Assembly: GCA_950295325.1 (NCBI GenBank)
Contig: OX485807.1
Location: 8,583,001 to 8,647,000 of the forward strand
DNA length: 64,000 nt
Direction: 5' to 3'
DNA from: Polytrichum commune
Taxonomy: Eukaryota; Streptophyta; Polytrichopsida; Polytrichales; Polytrichaceae
Shown here: in pieces, positions 34,508-44,599 of the stretch
Numbering within the stretch: position 1 is the first letter of the stretch
Layout of the letters: every line of letters starts with the position of its first letter
The notes under the pieces: generated by a model
Seen by the model: the letters and a program-made list of their open reading frames with translations, nothing else
Told to the model about the DNA's origin: nothing
Database searches by the model: none
Program-made: the position numbers and the translations under genes

Positions 34508-35135
34508 CACTCCAATTGCTATGTGTTACCCTAATAAGTGTTAAAAGTTGCACATGTGTTAATGGAAAATTGCACTACCCAAAAATTGGCATTTATATAT
34601 GCAAATAGTGAAACTTTGCCCACTATGAATGCACATGAATTCATTAATTTTGAAGTGGAATTTGATCTAAACAATCCCTACATACCTATTGAGGCGGAAA
34701 TTATAGGTATGATTGATGAAAGAGATGATGCAGTTGACAATGAACCCATTGAAGAAATTGACAATGTGCAAATTGGTGATCTCATAGAGTAGGATTCAAG
34801 GATGTTGAAAGTGCATTAGTGACCTTGAAACAATTTTTGGATCGAAGACCTACTAATGTTACACATTTCGTCTAGAGCTTTCGAACATTTGAAAAGGAAG
34901 TAAGATCTTGGCATGCACAAGAATTTCATCAAACTACTTTTGATTCGATCTTCCATTACGCTTACATGTATTATGTATTTTTATTCTTTCTATATATAAA
35001 TGTCACATAAGTGTTATTCATGTAAGTGTTACAAATTGTCTATGCTTTCCCCGATAAGTTTTAATAATGTCAAAATCACATATTTGTTACAAGTTTCCTT
35101 GCTCCAAAGTGCTAACAAATATCAAGGGTGGATTG
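34508..35135 (+). mobile_element. Pogo/Tigger-type element with transposase remnant
   Basis: It is flanked by TA on both sides (34506-34507, 35136-35137). The left end CACTCCAATTGCTATGTGTT and the right end, reverse complemented CAATCCACCCTTGATATTTG, resemble each other and the ends of the MITE at 18299-18713. Subterminal copies of TAAGTGTTA are seen on both sides. Between them lies a transposase C-terminal fragment. At 628 bp it is far shorter than a full pogo element (about 2-4 kb), so it is a deletion derivative. Confidence 0.65.
34538..34960 (+). pseudogene. Pogo/Tigger transposase C-terminal remnant
   Basis: The first frame (to 34792) is acidic and contains INFEVEFDLNNPYIPIEAE and EEIDNVQIGDLIE. 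After a frameshift the reading VGFKDVESALVTLKQFLD continues through one TAG to SFRTFEKEVRSWHAQEFHQT and TFDSIF. An acidic linker, a helix with AL--L--FL, and a terminal QTT-DS-F motif are the typical tail of plant pogo/Tigger (DDE_1, CENP-B-related) transposases. The catalytic core is absent. The assignment rests on this tail pattern and on the TA-flanked ends. Confidence 0.5.
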
Positions 35136-35137
35136 TA

Positions 35138-35567
35138 ATTTCATACTATAGTAAGTTATTCACATAATGACAAATAATATCATTTTGACGATTAATAGAC
35201 GTGACATTTGTAGGCCTCTATGGAATTTATTGTTAGCCTTTGCAAATAGTGTATGTGACTTTAAATACCATAAGCAATCTAATATAAACATTGTCGATGG
35301 TATTTAGTGTCACGTAGACTAAAGGTAGGTCACAAGTAGCAATGACATAAGTAAGCTATGTCAAACTTTCACTTGCTTCTAGAACAAGGTTGGGGCTAGT
35401 GCAATTGATTACATCGTAGGTGAACCCAACTCCCTTCGCAATCATTTTATGATTTCTCCATAGGTGGTAAACAAGCCGATTCATGCCACTTTCCACTCTT
35501 CTTTAAAGTACGTCACAGTGCAGGATTGAGCCTTCTAGCCTCCTCTACTCAATGTGAAGTTTTCCGA
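35138..35567. other. Unassigned stretch
   Basis: No recognisable gene. No 3' LTR for the gypsy element to the right was found here. Confidence 0.4.
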
Positions 35568-35652
35568 TTAAGGGAAGCTATCTTATGAGCGATGAGCAGT
35601 GTGCAGTGAGCGGTGAGTAGTGAGACATGTGCAGTGAGCGGTAACACATGAG
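35568..35652 (+). repeat. GAGCGGTGAG-type repeat, partner inverted at 46211-46290
   Basis: From TTAAGGG through CTTATGAGC the sequence consists of imperfect repeats of GAGCGGTGAGCAGT. The reverse complement of 46211-46290 starts with the same TTAAGGGGGAG and CTTATGAGCGGTGAGC and ends in similar units. Confidence 0.5.
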
Positions 35653-35901
35653 TAATGAATCCAAAATTAATAAAGGTGCACGGGTTTAGGGTTCATAAAC
35701 TAAATATAGTAATACATTAATTTTATATATTCAATTGTAAATTGGAAACACTTTAAATGAAGTAAGAATGAAGGAGGCGTATTATCATGGATCATTTGGA
35801 ATACTTTCGGTCCATTGTTGATTTTTGTTATAACAATCCAAACCAATACATGTCATTTATTGACATTCTTATACATGCAACTTAGTGAAACACTTGCAAT
35901 A

Positions 35902-36365
35902 CTACTCACTCTCTACAATACCAACAATTTCAAGTAGACCCACGACCTCGTTGTAGGTATATATAGGTGCATTAATGAACTTGTCACTCTCGTAATCCAC
36001 CTTGCACAAAAATCTAAACACATAATAAAAATGTTTGCAATACACTAATTTCCCTTTCTTTCCCAATGCATGAGAGGACATTTTCGTGAAATCTAGGCAA
36101 TGGGGTATGTCACCAATTGTGACTCGGTATGAATTATCCTCCTTAGAAATAATATTGATTATCACTCCAAAGACTGGATATGGAATGGCAGTGACTCCAA
36201 CCATATAATAACCATCTATAAGTCCGGTGTTCTCCCATTTGTTTTTGTGATCCGCCACCGGTGCTATTGAATTGTGAAGCATTCTCTTCCCAAACTTGAA
36301 TGTAGGGTTGGCGTCCGAGTTCGGTGGCATACAAAAATATGAGCGAGGGATGAGAAAAGTTCCGA
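35902..36365 (-). CDS. SWIM-like zinc-finger domain fragment
   Basis: An open minus-strand frame of about 154 codons without stops (first ATG at 36330, 142 codons) follows the truncated gypsy gag. It contains YRVTIGDIPHCLDFTKMS and then GKKGKLVYCKHFYYVFRFLC. SWIM domains have CxC, a spacer and CxH, and bind zinc. Here the second half (YCKH) is kept, but the first half reads HCLDF, so one Cys and about two residues are missing. The preceding part (WENTGLIDGYYMVGVTAIPY) looks like a conserved lead-in. The frame does not match any gypsy domain, so it may be a captured or neighbouring host or MULE-type sequence. A dead but well-preserved fragment is the likeliest status. Confidence 0.45.
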
Positions 36366-37093
36366 TTAATGAAAGCCGAAATCTCTTCTTCCTTTCCTTG
36401 TTTCAACGATGCTAATGCCCTCAAAGTAGTGTTTTGACCAACCTCCGGCCTAAACTCATTCAAAAAATTCCTTTGCATATGCTCTCATCCTCTAAAGTGA
36501 CCCTCTGCATGATCTCTATACCACTTATAGACTTCGCCCTCCAGAGTGGTAGGAATTCACACCAACCAATATCCCGGATTCGTGACAAGAGAACTAGCCA
36601 ACCTCTCAATATATCTCTCCATGTGCCTAGAGGGATCCTCATCTTTGGTGCCATAAAACTTAGGGAGGTATGATGGCATATCTACCGCCGCTAAGTTTTG
36701 AGGGACCAAAATTGGTAGACCTCTCGGTCTAACCAATGGAACAATGGGTGGTATAAGTGGTGAATCTATTCCACCTCCCTCATGTGCCATGGTGACTGGT
36801 GCGTCCACTCCTACTTCCCTATCAACTTCTATTGGAATATTTTTCCTCATTGTGTCTGTCTCCAATGATGTCTCCCCACTCAACTCGGAGGGAGTTGCCT
36901 CCTTCCCAAACTGAGCATCCACCTCTAATGTTCCTAACAATGGACTAACAACAGGTTCCACATTCAAACAACTCTCTAATCTAATTTCCACATCTTCCAC
37001 AACCTCACTAATCTTAACTAATTTCTTCTTACGTGTAACTGTATTTAATCCTAACTCCAATGTTGGTTTTTAAGCTCGAGTCTTACCTTGCAT
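36366..37093 (-). pseudogene. Ty3/gypsy gag, broken (element 1)
   Basis: From ATG at 37093 the minus strand reads MQGKTRA, a stop, and then an acidic N-terminal region. The capsid-like core follows: MPSYLPKFYGTKDEDPSRH, MERYIERL, PTTLEGEVYKWYRDHAEGHF and NFLNEFRPEVGQNTTLRALA. This is the Retrotrans_gag pattern (LPKF-G, W--F, EG-A--WY, F---F). Two in-frame TGA codons, at about 36557 and 36485, stand where the family has Trp (TGG), as expected from cytosine deamination on the other strand. Similarity ends after EEEISAFI near 36370, with no zinc knuckle, protease or polymerase following. Confidence 0.8.
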
Positions 37094-37967
37094 TCCCTGA
37101 AGAATCGATCAACCCTCACTTGACCAAGCAATAACCCTTGACGTTTTCACTGTTCAACATTTTTACTTATCTGGGTGTAGCTTAAAATTTAAGGAAGTGA
37201 AGAAAAAGAACATGCATGCTAATTTAAGTGAACAATCCCAAACAAGGAATGACATGCTCATGTCAATCTTCAGTTGGGTTATAACATCACCTCTAAAATC
37301 CTCCCTCCAATTGACATTCGCCACGATACCACATATGAGAGGCTGACCTTTGTTGTGCACTATGCCGAAGACTGAGGCTTCACCCTCTTGTTTTCTACAC
37401 CATGCTCCAACTAGGGAATTACCCTCTCCACTGGATAACGACAAAAACAGTTACTAAAATTCCTCCTTAATTAATTAACAAATTCATTTTGAAGAATGTC
37501 ATACCTTAAGCAATTCGTCCTTCCCCTGCAAGTAAGCACTCGCCCTCGAGTGTAATTCAAACTTAACTCAACAACCTAGCACTTGTCTAACCAAACAAAT
37601 CCTAATTCTAAAAGCATTAACTTCCCAAGATCATGACTTGGAAACTCACCCCAAGGTGAGTGTCCAAGTTGACTCTTCCTAAAATTAATTATCCCTCTAA
37701 ATATTAGTGAACTAATTATCGTCCTATTAATGTGATATCTTTATGCCATCCCAAGAAGGTTTAGGACATCACCTCAAACAACACTCCTTCCTCAAGAACA
37801 AAATGCCTAAATGAAATTATAATTCATTCCAAGGAAAAGAAGTGAAATCTAACTAACCTAGCCAATGACAAAAATCAAAATCCAAATGAGGTGCTTACCT
37901 CGCACCAAGTGCTCCTTCCTCACCCTCAAGTTTGTGCCTCCAAGCTTCGATCTCCTAATCCTGCTTC
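37094..37967 (-). other. 5' leader of gypsy element 1
   Basis: About 870 bp lie between the primer-binding site and gag on the minus strand. The only long frame (37163-37444, minus) has no motif. This is the normal place for a gypsy untranslated leader. Confidence 0.6.
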
Positions 37968-37986
37968 GCTCCTGGCGGACGCACCA
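37968..37986 (-). other. Primer-binding site of gypsy element 1
   Basis: On the minus strand TGGTGCGTCCGCCAGGAGC begins four bases after the LTR end. The same position in element 2 (41247-41265) reads TGGTGCGTTTGCCGGGAG. The shared TGGTGCGT start marks a tRNA 3' end as primer. It resembles the Asp-tRNA site TGGCGCCGTTGCCGGGG with several mismatches, which is my inference. Confidence 0.6.
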
Positions 37987-37990
37987 TTTA

Positions 37991-39656
37991 TGTCAGCAAT
38001 AAACCTCCACCCCTTAAGCGTCGTGGTCTGGGTGGGGGCATAAGGCCATATACACTTCAGTTGTTTAACAAAACCATGGGGTTGACAACCAATGCTCTTC
38101 TTTATTTATGCATTTTTATTTCTTCCTCTTAACCTTAAGCACTCACAAATGCTCAGGTTCCAAACAACACTAGATCACACTCCTAGCCAATCCTCTAAGG
38201 AAACCCAATCTAATTGCTAATCCCTAACTAAAACCTAAACCTATGTTTAACAGCTGACTTGTTCGACCCAACAATTCGGATTGTGCACTGTTTGCCTTTG
38301 AGCTGGGGATCAATCAACTCTGATGCACTCTGCCCAACCTCTTGTGACCGGTACACCCAACCTCTGTTGGCAGCCAATTGGATGTACCCTCTGGCCAGCT
38401 CACTTCCCTTCTCCCAGCTCTCTCTTGCGCGGCAGCCACCTCACCGAGGACGCCATCAGTATTGTGCCCCTTCTCAGCCTTCGCCGTGAACTTCCCAGGC
38501 TTCAGAGCAAAGCTCCTGAGGCCGCTAAGTTCGAGTTGCCCCGTACTGATTCTCGGTCTAGCAAGCTTTTGCTGGGTATTCTCCACCCTTAGGTCGGCAT
38601 GTGATTATCATGCACCCTGGACACCCTCTCCTACTCCTACACCCAACATTCCTGCCACTGTTGGGCCTCTACATTCTTTTCCCCCCGAACAACAATTCGA
38701 CATATTCACCCCAACATCTCACCACCCAAACCATATTTTAATCCAGAGAGTCTCTCAACACTGGCGGCCCAGCCGTCAAAATTGGAGCTTGGGGCCGCAC
38801 CATTCCAGTTGATTCGAATCGCCCCTTCGGCATTCCACAACCAACCATTCGAAACATCTTGTGTCCATTCCACTAAGCATTCAGATCTATACCACTGGAT
38901 TCACAACCAGTAATATGAAATGAACAGTGATGAATTTTTCTTTGATTGATTTGATTCCGCCCCCTTCAACCAACTGTAATGAACTTCTAGGATTTTTCTA
39001 GCACTCCAGCCTGCTTGTCTCAGCTACTCTCCGAATCCCCCTTCTTCCTGATCCTCCTTTCCCGGTACTCCAACCTTCACTCCCCATCAATCATTGAAGA
39101 CCTCTCCTCTTGCCACTTTAGAGCCTTATAGTCTGCATTCACAGTGCATTCGCCTCAATGCCATCTTCCTTCCCCATTTTCCCATTCGGCCTCACCGAAC
39201 CTCTTCCCGCGGCTGCCGCATTCCCAGTTTGTGTGTCTCAGAGAGCAAAGAGTTTTCGCCGCCGAGAGAGCGAAGCCCCCTGGACCGTACAGAGACCCTC
39301 CCTGGAATCAACCGGTTCCCTTATCCAAAGTCAACCCCCCCCCCCTCCCTAAACTAACTAGACTTGAGCTTTAATCAAGCAATAACCCCATCATGGGCCC
39401 TTACTTGCCAAGCATTAAGCCAGAATTTAAATCCCTTAACTCTAAGCCTCCTTTTCCCACTATTAAATCCTTAACATCACCCTTCGAACTTAATGCTCTA
39501 ACATAATTCCTAATCTAATCTCTAACTTCAAATGCAAGTCCTAAACTATGTTTCACTCTTTTTATCCTTTTAAATATTTAAACAACCATCAAAGTCCGAG
39601 TTTTTGACAGCTTCCAAAGGGTAAGGAACACATGTGGGCACCAAATTGGACTCACA
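37991..39656 (-). repeat. Gypsy element 1 5' LTR (family A, 1666 bp)
   Basis: In the minus-strand sense it starts TGTGAGTCCAATTTGGTGCC and ends GGTTTATTGCTGACA, matching the solo LTR at 9302-10814 at both ends and in its GC-rich middle. It sits inside the gag of element 2, with the flanking five bases AGGGT at 39657-39661. The 3' LTR is not in the window, so the element is truncated. The proline- and serine-rich frames at 38259-39374 are LTR interior. Confidence 0.8.
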
Positions 39657-39995
39657 AGGGTCCTCGTGCAGGAGGCCACCAAACTTCGGGAAATAACTCG
39701 GCATTGCTCTTGGCGCTAATGCATGGGGCATCACAATGGGAGGTCCCCTCGGGGCCGTCATGGCATCTAGAGGGATCGCCATGGGTTTAAGGTGGACAAC
39801 TCTAACTGGGCTTAGTGTGCGAGGGATTGCCTCCAAAACTTGTTCACACCCTAGATTTCTTCATTTTCCTTCGGTTACCTTAGTTTTCTCTGGTCGTGGC
39901 GGTTCATTCTTAGCCCCCTTACCTTGTGTGGCCTCTGATGTGGTCGCGGTGGTTGCGGTTGGCGTATCGTACGTTCCTCCCCTAGTATTAACCAT
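39657..39995 (-). pseudogene. Ty3/gypsy gag N-terminus (element 2), cut by LTR insertion
   Basis: From ATG at 39995 the minus strand starts MVNTRGGTYDTPTAT, the common opening of plant gypsy gag. One TGA follows VTEGK. Later PRGPPIVMPHALAPRAMPSY and FPKFGGLLHEDP match the equivalent part of element 1 (RGLPILVPQNLAAVDMPSYL). The reading stops at HEDP where the LTR of element 1 begins at 39656, so element 1 inserted into this gene. Confidence 0.8.
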
Positions 39996-40013
39996 AGCAC
40001 ACGTGGACCATGG

Positions 40014-40018
40014 CTAAT
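40014..40018 (+). repeat. TSD CTAAT, left
   Basis: Matched exactly by 41150-41154 after the solo LTR. Confidence 0.8.
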
Positions 40019-40064
40019 TATGAGCCCAAAATGGTTGCTCATATTTGTTTTATGCTTAGGATTT

Positions 40065-40132
40065 ACTCAAAGTTGCATTTGACATCGTTATTGAAACAAC
40101 TCAAAGTTGCATTTGACATCGTTATTGAAACA
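40065..40132 (+). repeat. 34-bp tandem duplication in solo LTR
   Basis: The unit TCAAAGTTGCATTTGACATC plus fourteen bases occurs twice in a row with no difference. The inverted partner LTR has one copy, so the duplication is recent. Confidence 0.75.
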
Positions 40133-40455
40133 ACTAAAAGTATCAAAAAGAGTGAGGTTGGGTGTGGATTTATGTTTTAGGCCTTAGGCTTATTTAGTAT
40201 GGTTAATTAAAGGATTAGTGGCATTAGTGGGTTGGTTGAATTAAGTTGAGAGTGTGTGTGTTAAGAAAGGGGAAGGGCCTTGGGGTTTAATTGTTTGAAT
40301 TGAGGCCTTCCCGTGTTGCTTTAGGGGTTAAGGGTTAGTGGATAGGCTTGAGCTATTTTTAGTTGGAGAAGGTTAAGGGGTGTGTGGCTTTGGGTGTCTC
40401 TCACCCTCTCTCTCTCTCTCTCTCTCTTCTCTAAGAGGTTGAGCTCTTAGAGCTT

Positions 40456-40692
40456 GGGGAATGCTGGAATCCTAGTTCAGACTGCTAGAATTCAAGGTTA
40501 GGGAGTTGTTGGTCCTAGTTCGAGAATGCTGGAATCCTAGTTCGGACTGCTGGAATTCAAGGTTAGGGAGTTGTTGGTCCTAGTTTAGGAATGGTGGAAT
40601 TCAAGATTAGGGAGTTGCTGGACCTAGTTTGGGAATGTTGGAATCCTACTTCGGGGTTGTTGCAATTCAAGATTAGGGAGCTGTTGGTTTTT
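40456..40692 (+). repeat. Tandem array in family B solo LTR (arm 1)
   Basis: Three to four imperfect units of roughly 80 bp contain GGAATGCTGGAATCCTAGTT, GAATTCAAGGTTAGGGAG and TTGTTGGTCCTAG. Confidence 0.7.
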
Positions 40693-41154
40693 AAGACCGG
40701 GTGGGAGACCAGGTATGGGACCGAATCTGGACCATTTATGGGACCGTTTGTGAGCCGGCCGGTTATGGGAAAAGGCCAAGGGCACTAAGGTCACTTTATA
40801 TGGGGGCTAGCTAATTAGAAAAGGGGGGAAAGATTTAACTAGGAGTTCAACTCATTAGTGAATTAGGGGGGTTTGGCTTCACATAAATTAGAGGGTGGCA
40901 TAAGGGAACAAGCTTTTAGTAGGGATTTAAGTGTGGGGTTGTGAATCAATGTAGGAGGAAGGGAATAAATAGAGAAGAGCATTTTTCAATGCTTGTACTC
41001 GTATTATGGAATAAATTGGTGTGCAAGAATTGATGGGAAATGCAATGGATTTTTACGAAGTTGGGAAGAGGGAGTTATGTGAACATGAATGTGATTCCCA
41101 TGCCCTCACCCGGACTAGGACGCATAAGGGTGGGTGGTTTGGACTCACACTAAT

Positions 41155-41246
41155 GACTGAATTCTACAAGACTAAACTCTTCCTCTCTAAACCTAAATGT
41201 GTAAGTACTTAAGAAAATGTCATCCGGGGTTGGTCGGAGCATCCAC
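41155..41246 (-). other. Residual 5' leader of gypsy element 2
   Basis: With the solo LTR removed, this segment plus 39996-40018 joins the gag start to the primer site, a leader of about 110 bp. Confidence 0.5.
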
Positions 41247-41265
41247 CCTCCCGGCAAACGCACCA
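41247..41265 (-). other. Primer-binding site of gypsy element 2
   Basis: The minus-strand TGGTGCGTTTGCCGGGAG stands four bases from an LTR-like end (minus GCACCACA). It is the counterpart of 37968-37986. Confidence 0.6.
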
Positions 41266-41269
41266 ATTA

Positions 41270-42563
41270 TGTGGTGCTTTTGGGCACCCCCCTCCGAGGG
41301 AGCCTAAAAGTACCGCACAACCCCTTCAGTGAGGGTGGCATGCCTTAGCAGGTGCCCAAGCCAAACCCGGATGTTATGATATTTCATAACTGCTTCGGTT
41401 TGTGGAGGAAATTGGTAATCGCGTCCTATCATTTTGGTAGGTTGTACCTATATCTTAAGTACCTCGAGTGATTATCTACACTACGTCAATTTCCCTAATC
41501 TAATGCCTAATCTATCTGAGTCTATACGTAGACGCACCAATCCTAGGATCAAGGCAACCTAAACCTAATGATTGAAATAACCTAACCTACACCTTCTATG
41601 TGTGGCTTTTAGTTATTATTTACTCGAATTGACAAAATAACGAGTGAATATGCTTAATCAATTGGGCCACATCTAATTCTTTACCTCTTATGAATTAAAT
41701 TTTCTACACATGGGGACTGTAATTAAGTCTCACCCTCTCAACCTTCTTTCTTAGTTTATGGTTGATTAAATAGACCTATATTATTAAGTTCATAAATTTT
41801 CACATCACCACCTACTTGTTGGTGCATACCTTAACCCAAACCCTTCGATGCCCTGTGCGGGTCTCTTGAAGGTTGATTAACAAGGACATACTCTGATCTT
41901 TGATGCTAGAGAAGGTAGTGTCAATCCTCTGAGTTAAGTTCCCCGTTTGTTTTTTGCCCATGGGGAGTATACAAATATTGTTGGTTGTTAATTAGTTTTA
42001 TACGGTTTGACCACGAAATTTCAATTTAATGGGACCGGCGAATAAGACAACATGTGCGTTTAATATGTTGCACAAATTTCAAGGATTAGGGCTATCACCT
42101 CCAACCCTTCGGGCCAACAACATGATGGTGGTTTCGTGGGTCAATACTTTCATCTTATCACCTATAATATACAGAATGGTCATGCCAAAGATCAACCCAA
42201 CTTCACCATACACAAACGACCTATAATCAGAAAAAACTACTACCATAACACTTAACCAAAAGGCTCCACACACATGGGAGTTGAAACCCCCCTCGGCAAC
42301 TAGATGTAGCTAATCTCCTAGCCTTACATGGATAATTGGGTTGGGTTAAAATTGATCTTGGCCACGCTCCCTTCATTCCTAAATTGAATAATGTAGGGTT
42401 AAAGAGTTTACTGGTTGACTCTCATCTTAGCTTGGCGGTGGCGGTGCGAAACTCCTACTCCAAGTCACGAGCTTCAACCCCCTCTTCAACTCTCAACCAT
42501 CCACGATACCTATTCGTCCCTTCCAACTTTGAATGGACAAACATTTTCTTGATTGGATGAATA
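41270..42563 (-). repeat. Probable 5' LTR of gypsy element 2 (partial)
   Basis: From TGTGGTGCTTTTGGGCACC to the right the sequence occupies the position of the element 2 LTR. Its far end is not defined, because a solo LTR interrupts it at 42569. Minus-strand open frame 42079-42273 is hydrophobic but unrecognised. Confidence 0.4.
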
Positions 42564-42568
42564 GAGAG

Positions 42569-43706
42569 TGTGAGGCCAAACCACCCACCCTTATGCGTCC
42601 TAGTCCGGGTGAGGGCTTGGGGCTCACATTCATATTCGTCCTCATCACGTCACACGTCCATTTGGTCACACCAATTTATTCCACACCATGAGTATAAGCG
42701 TTGACAAACGCTTTTCTCTTTTATTGTTCTCTTAACACCCCCTATCAACACCCCACACAAGTGCACACCCAATTACACATATAACTAAGGATCTAAATTA
42801 ATCCATCCTTCTAAGCTTAGGTAGCTAGCCATAATATAATGTAGTGGGAGCACTACTAAACCCCCTCCGCTTTATAACCCCAGTCCCCATTATTACTTGA
42901 AGGAACTACGATGTATGGGATTCGGGGTTACACCCGTCATCACCCGTCACTGGCCTCAACCTACTATCCTCAAAATCCCCGAACCAGCAGCTAATGCCGA
43001 AGCCTCTACCTCAGAATCCAGAACCAGCAGCTGATGCCGAAGCCTCTAGCTTGAATCCCCAAACCAGCAGCTAATGCCGAAGCCTCTACCTCAGAATCCC
43101 ACAACCAGCAGTTGAATGCCGAAGCCTCTAGCTCGAATCCCCGAACCAACAGCTAATGCCGAAGCCTCTACCTCAGAATCCCACAACCAATAGTTGAATG
43201 CCGAAGCCTCTAGCTCGAATCCCCGAACCAACAACTAATGCCGAAGCCTCTACCTCAGAATCCAGAACCAGCAGCTGATGCCGAAGCCTCTAGCTCGAAT
43301 CCCCAAACCAGCCGCTTGAGCTCATTGAGCTCCTCCCCGCTCAACTCAAGAGAGAGACTCAACAACAACACCACACCCCTTAAACCCCTTCCATCTAAAA
43401 ATAAACCCAATCCTATCCTCTAAACCCTCAACCCCTAAACCAACACGGAAAGGTCTTAATTCAAATAATTAAACCCCAAGGCCCTTTCCCTTACTTAACA
43501 CACACACTATCAATCTTAATTCAACCAACCCCCTAATGCCGCTAATCCTCTAATTAACCATCCCGCCTAAGCCTAAGGCCTAAAACATAATTCCACATCC
43601 AACCTCACTCTTTTTATACTTTTTGATGCTTCAATAATGACGTCAAATGCAACTTCAACTAAATTCTAAGCATAAAACAAATGTGAGCCCCCATTTTGGG
43701 CTCATA
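42569..43706 (-). mobile_element. Gypsy-type solo LTR, minus orientation (family B)
   Basis: It is 1138 bp long. In the minus-strand sense it starts TATGAGCCCAAAATGGGGG and ends GGTTTGGCCTCACA. The plus-strand five bases GAGAG occur directly on both sides (42564-42568 and 43707-43711). It is the inverted counterpart of 40019-41149, but its tandem array has a different unit, and it has its own target duplication, so the two inserted independently. Confidence 0.85.
42975..43320 (-). repeat. Tandem array in family B solo LTR (arm 2)
   Basis: About five higher-order units of 66-74 bp, each made of two half-units sharing ATGCCGAAGCCTCTA. The halves alternate between CCTCAGAATCC and GCTYGAATCCCC. 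This unit is unlike the array at the same place in the other arm. Confidence 0.75.
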
Positions 43707-43711
43707 GAGAG

Positions 43712-44597
43712 TCTACACATCCTTAAATATTGAACATTAGATTAGTCACGATAACAATTTGGTGGATAAGTATCCGATTGGTAATAGGCTTTCTTTTGCC
43801 TAGATCTTGATTCATTCATTGATTATTTATTTACTTATTTACTTATTCATTTATTGGACAATAGAAAACTAATAAGAAAATATTAAAATAAATGCAACTT
43901 CAATATTCAATGGTTTGGAAAGCCAGCCTTGACGACTCTAAGACAGTTGACACACTTCCACCTAAATATCCACAATTTTGTTTACAAGCTTCAAATGAAA
44001 TAATTTTTATTTTTTTGAAACTTTAAGAATAAAACCTATAATTCCTCAAAATATCAAAACAATTGCATATCTTATTTAAAAGATATGAGCTTATAAAGTC
44101 AGTGCTTACAAATTGGAAGGCAGCTCATATATCTTCACTAAATCACTTATAACTTCTACTCACAAACTTTGATATCAACCAGCTTATACTTTCTAGAAAC
44201 CTTAGAACAAGATCTATGAATCTTGCAAAGATTAAAGCGACTGCATGATTTCTCTTAATGGTATGAGCTTACAAAGTCTGTGTTTACAAATTGAATAGGC
44301 AGCTGAATGACCTTCATTCAAACACTCATAACTTCTACTTACTAACTTTAATTTCAACAAGCTAAGGTTGGTTGGAAAGCTAACTTCAAGGGCAAGATTC
44401 ATTCAAAATATGAGAACTTAATTGCAAGTTTTGTGTCCACTATACTTGAATGAAAATGGACAGTAACTTAGGAGTGTGTTTAGAACTTCACTACCTTACT
44501 CACAATAATTTTAACTATAAGATTATGACTTACACCTAAAATGAAAGATGAGAAGAAATGTGTTTTTTTTTAAAGGAAAAAATTTGTTCTTCCTAAC
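43712..44597. other. Unassigned stretch
   Basis: Around 44070-44350 two diverged direct copies of ATGAGCTTAYAAAGTC-type sequence are visible. Otherwise no features. Confidence 0.4.
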
Positions 44598-44599
44598 TA

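Larger units (their letters stand above)
40019..41149 (+). mobile_element. Gypsy-type solo LTR, plus orientation (family B)
   Basis: This 1131-bp sequence starts TATGAGCCCAAAATGG, ends GGTTTGGACTCACA and is flanked by exact CTAAT repeats. It interrupts the short leader between gag and the primer site of element 2. It is related to family A (shared AAAAAGAGTGA near the start and ACCCGGACTAGGACGC near the end) and is the inverted partner of 42569-43706. Internal landmarks are a 34-bp duplication (about 40065-40132), a CT microsatellite (40405-40429) and a tandem array at 40456-40692. Confidence 0.85.

Noticed and set aside
38259-39374. Overlapping open frames of up to 144 codons on both strands
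   Set aside because: They are inside the 5' LTR of gypsy element 1, equivalent to the GC-rich part of the solo LTR at 9302-10814.
43021-43320. Tandem array as a CRISPR-like array
   Set aside because: Half-units follow one another without unique spacers, and the array lies within a solo LTR in a plant genome.
40019-43706. The two inverted LTRs as the two ends of one element
   Set aside because: LTRs of one element are direct repeats, and each copy here has its own different target duplication.
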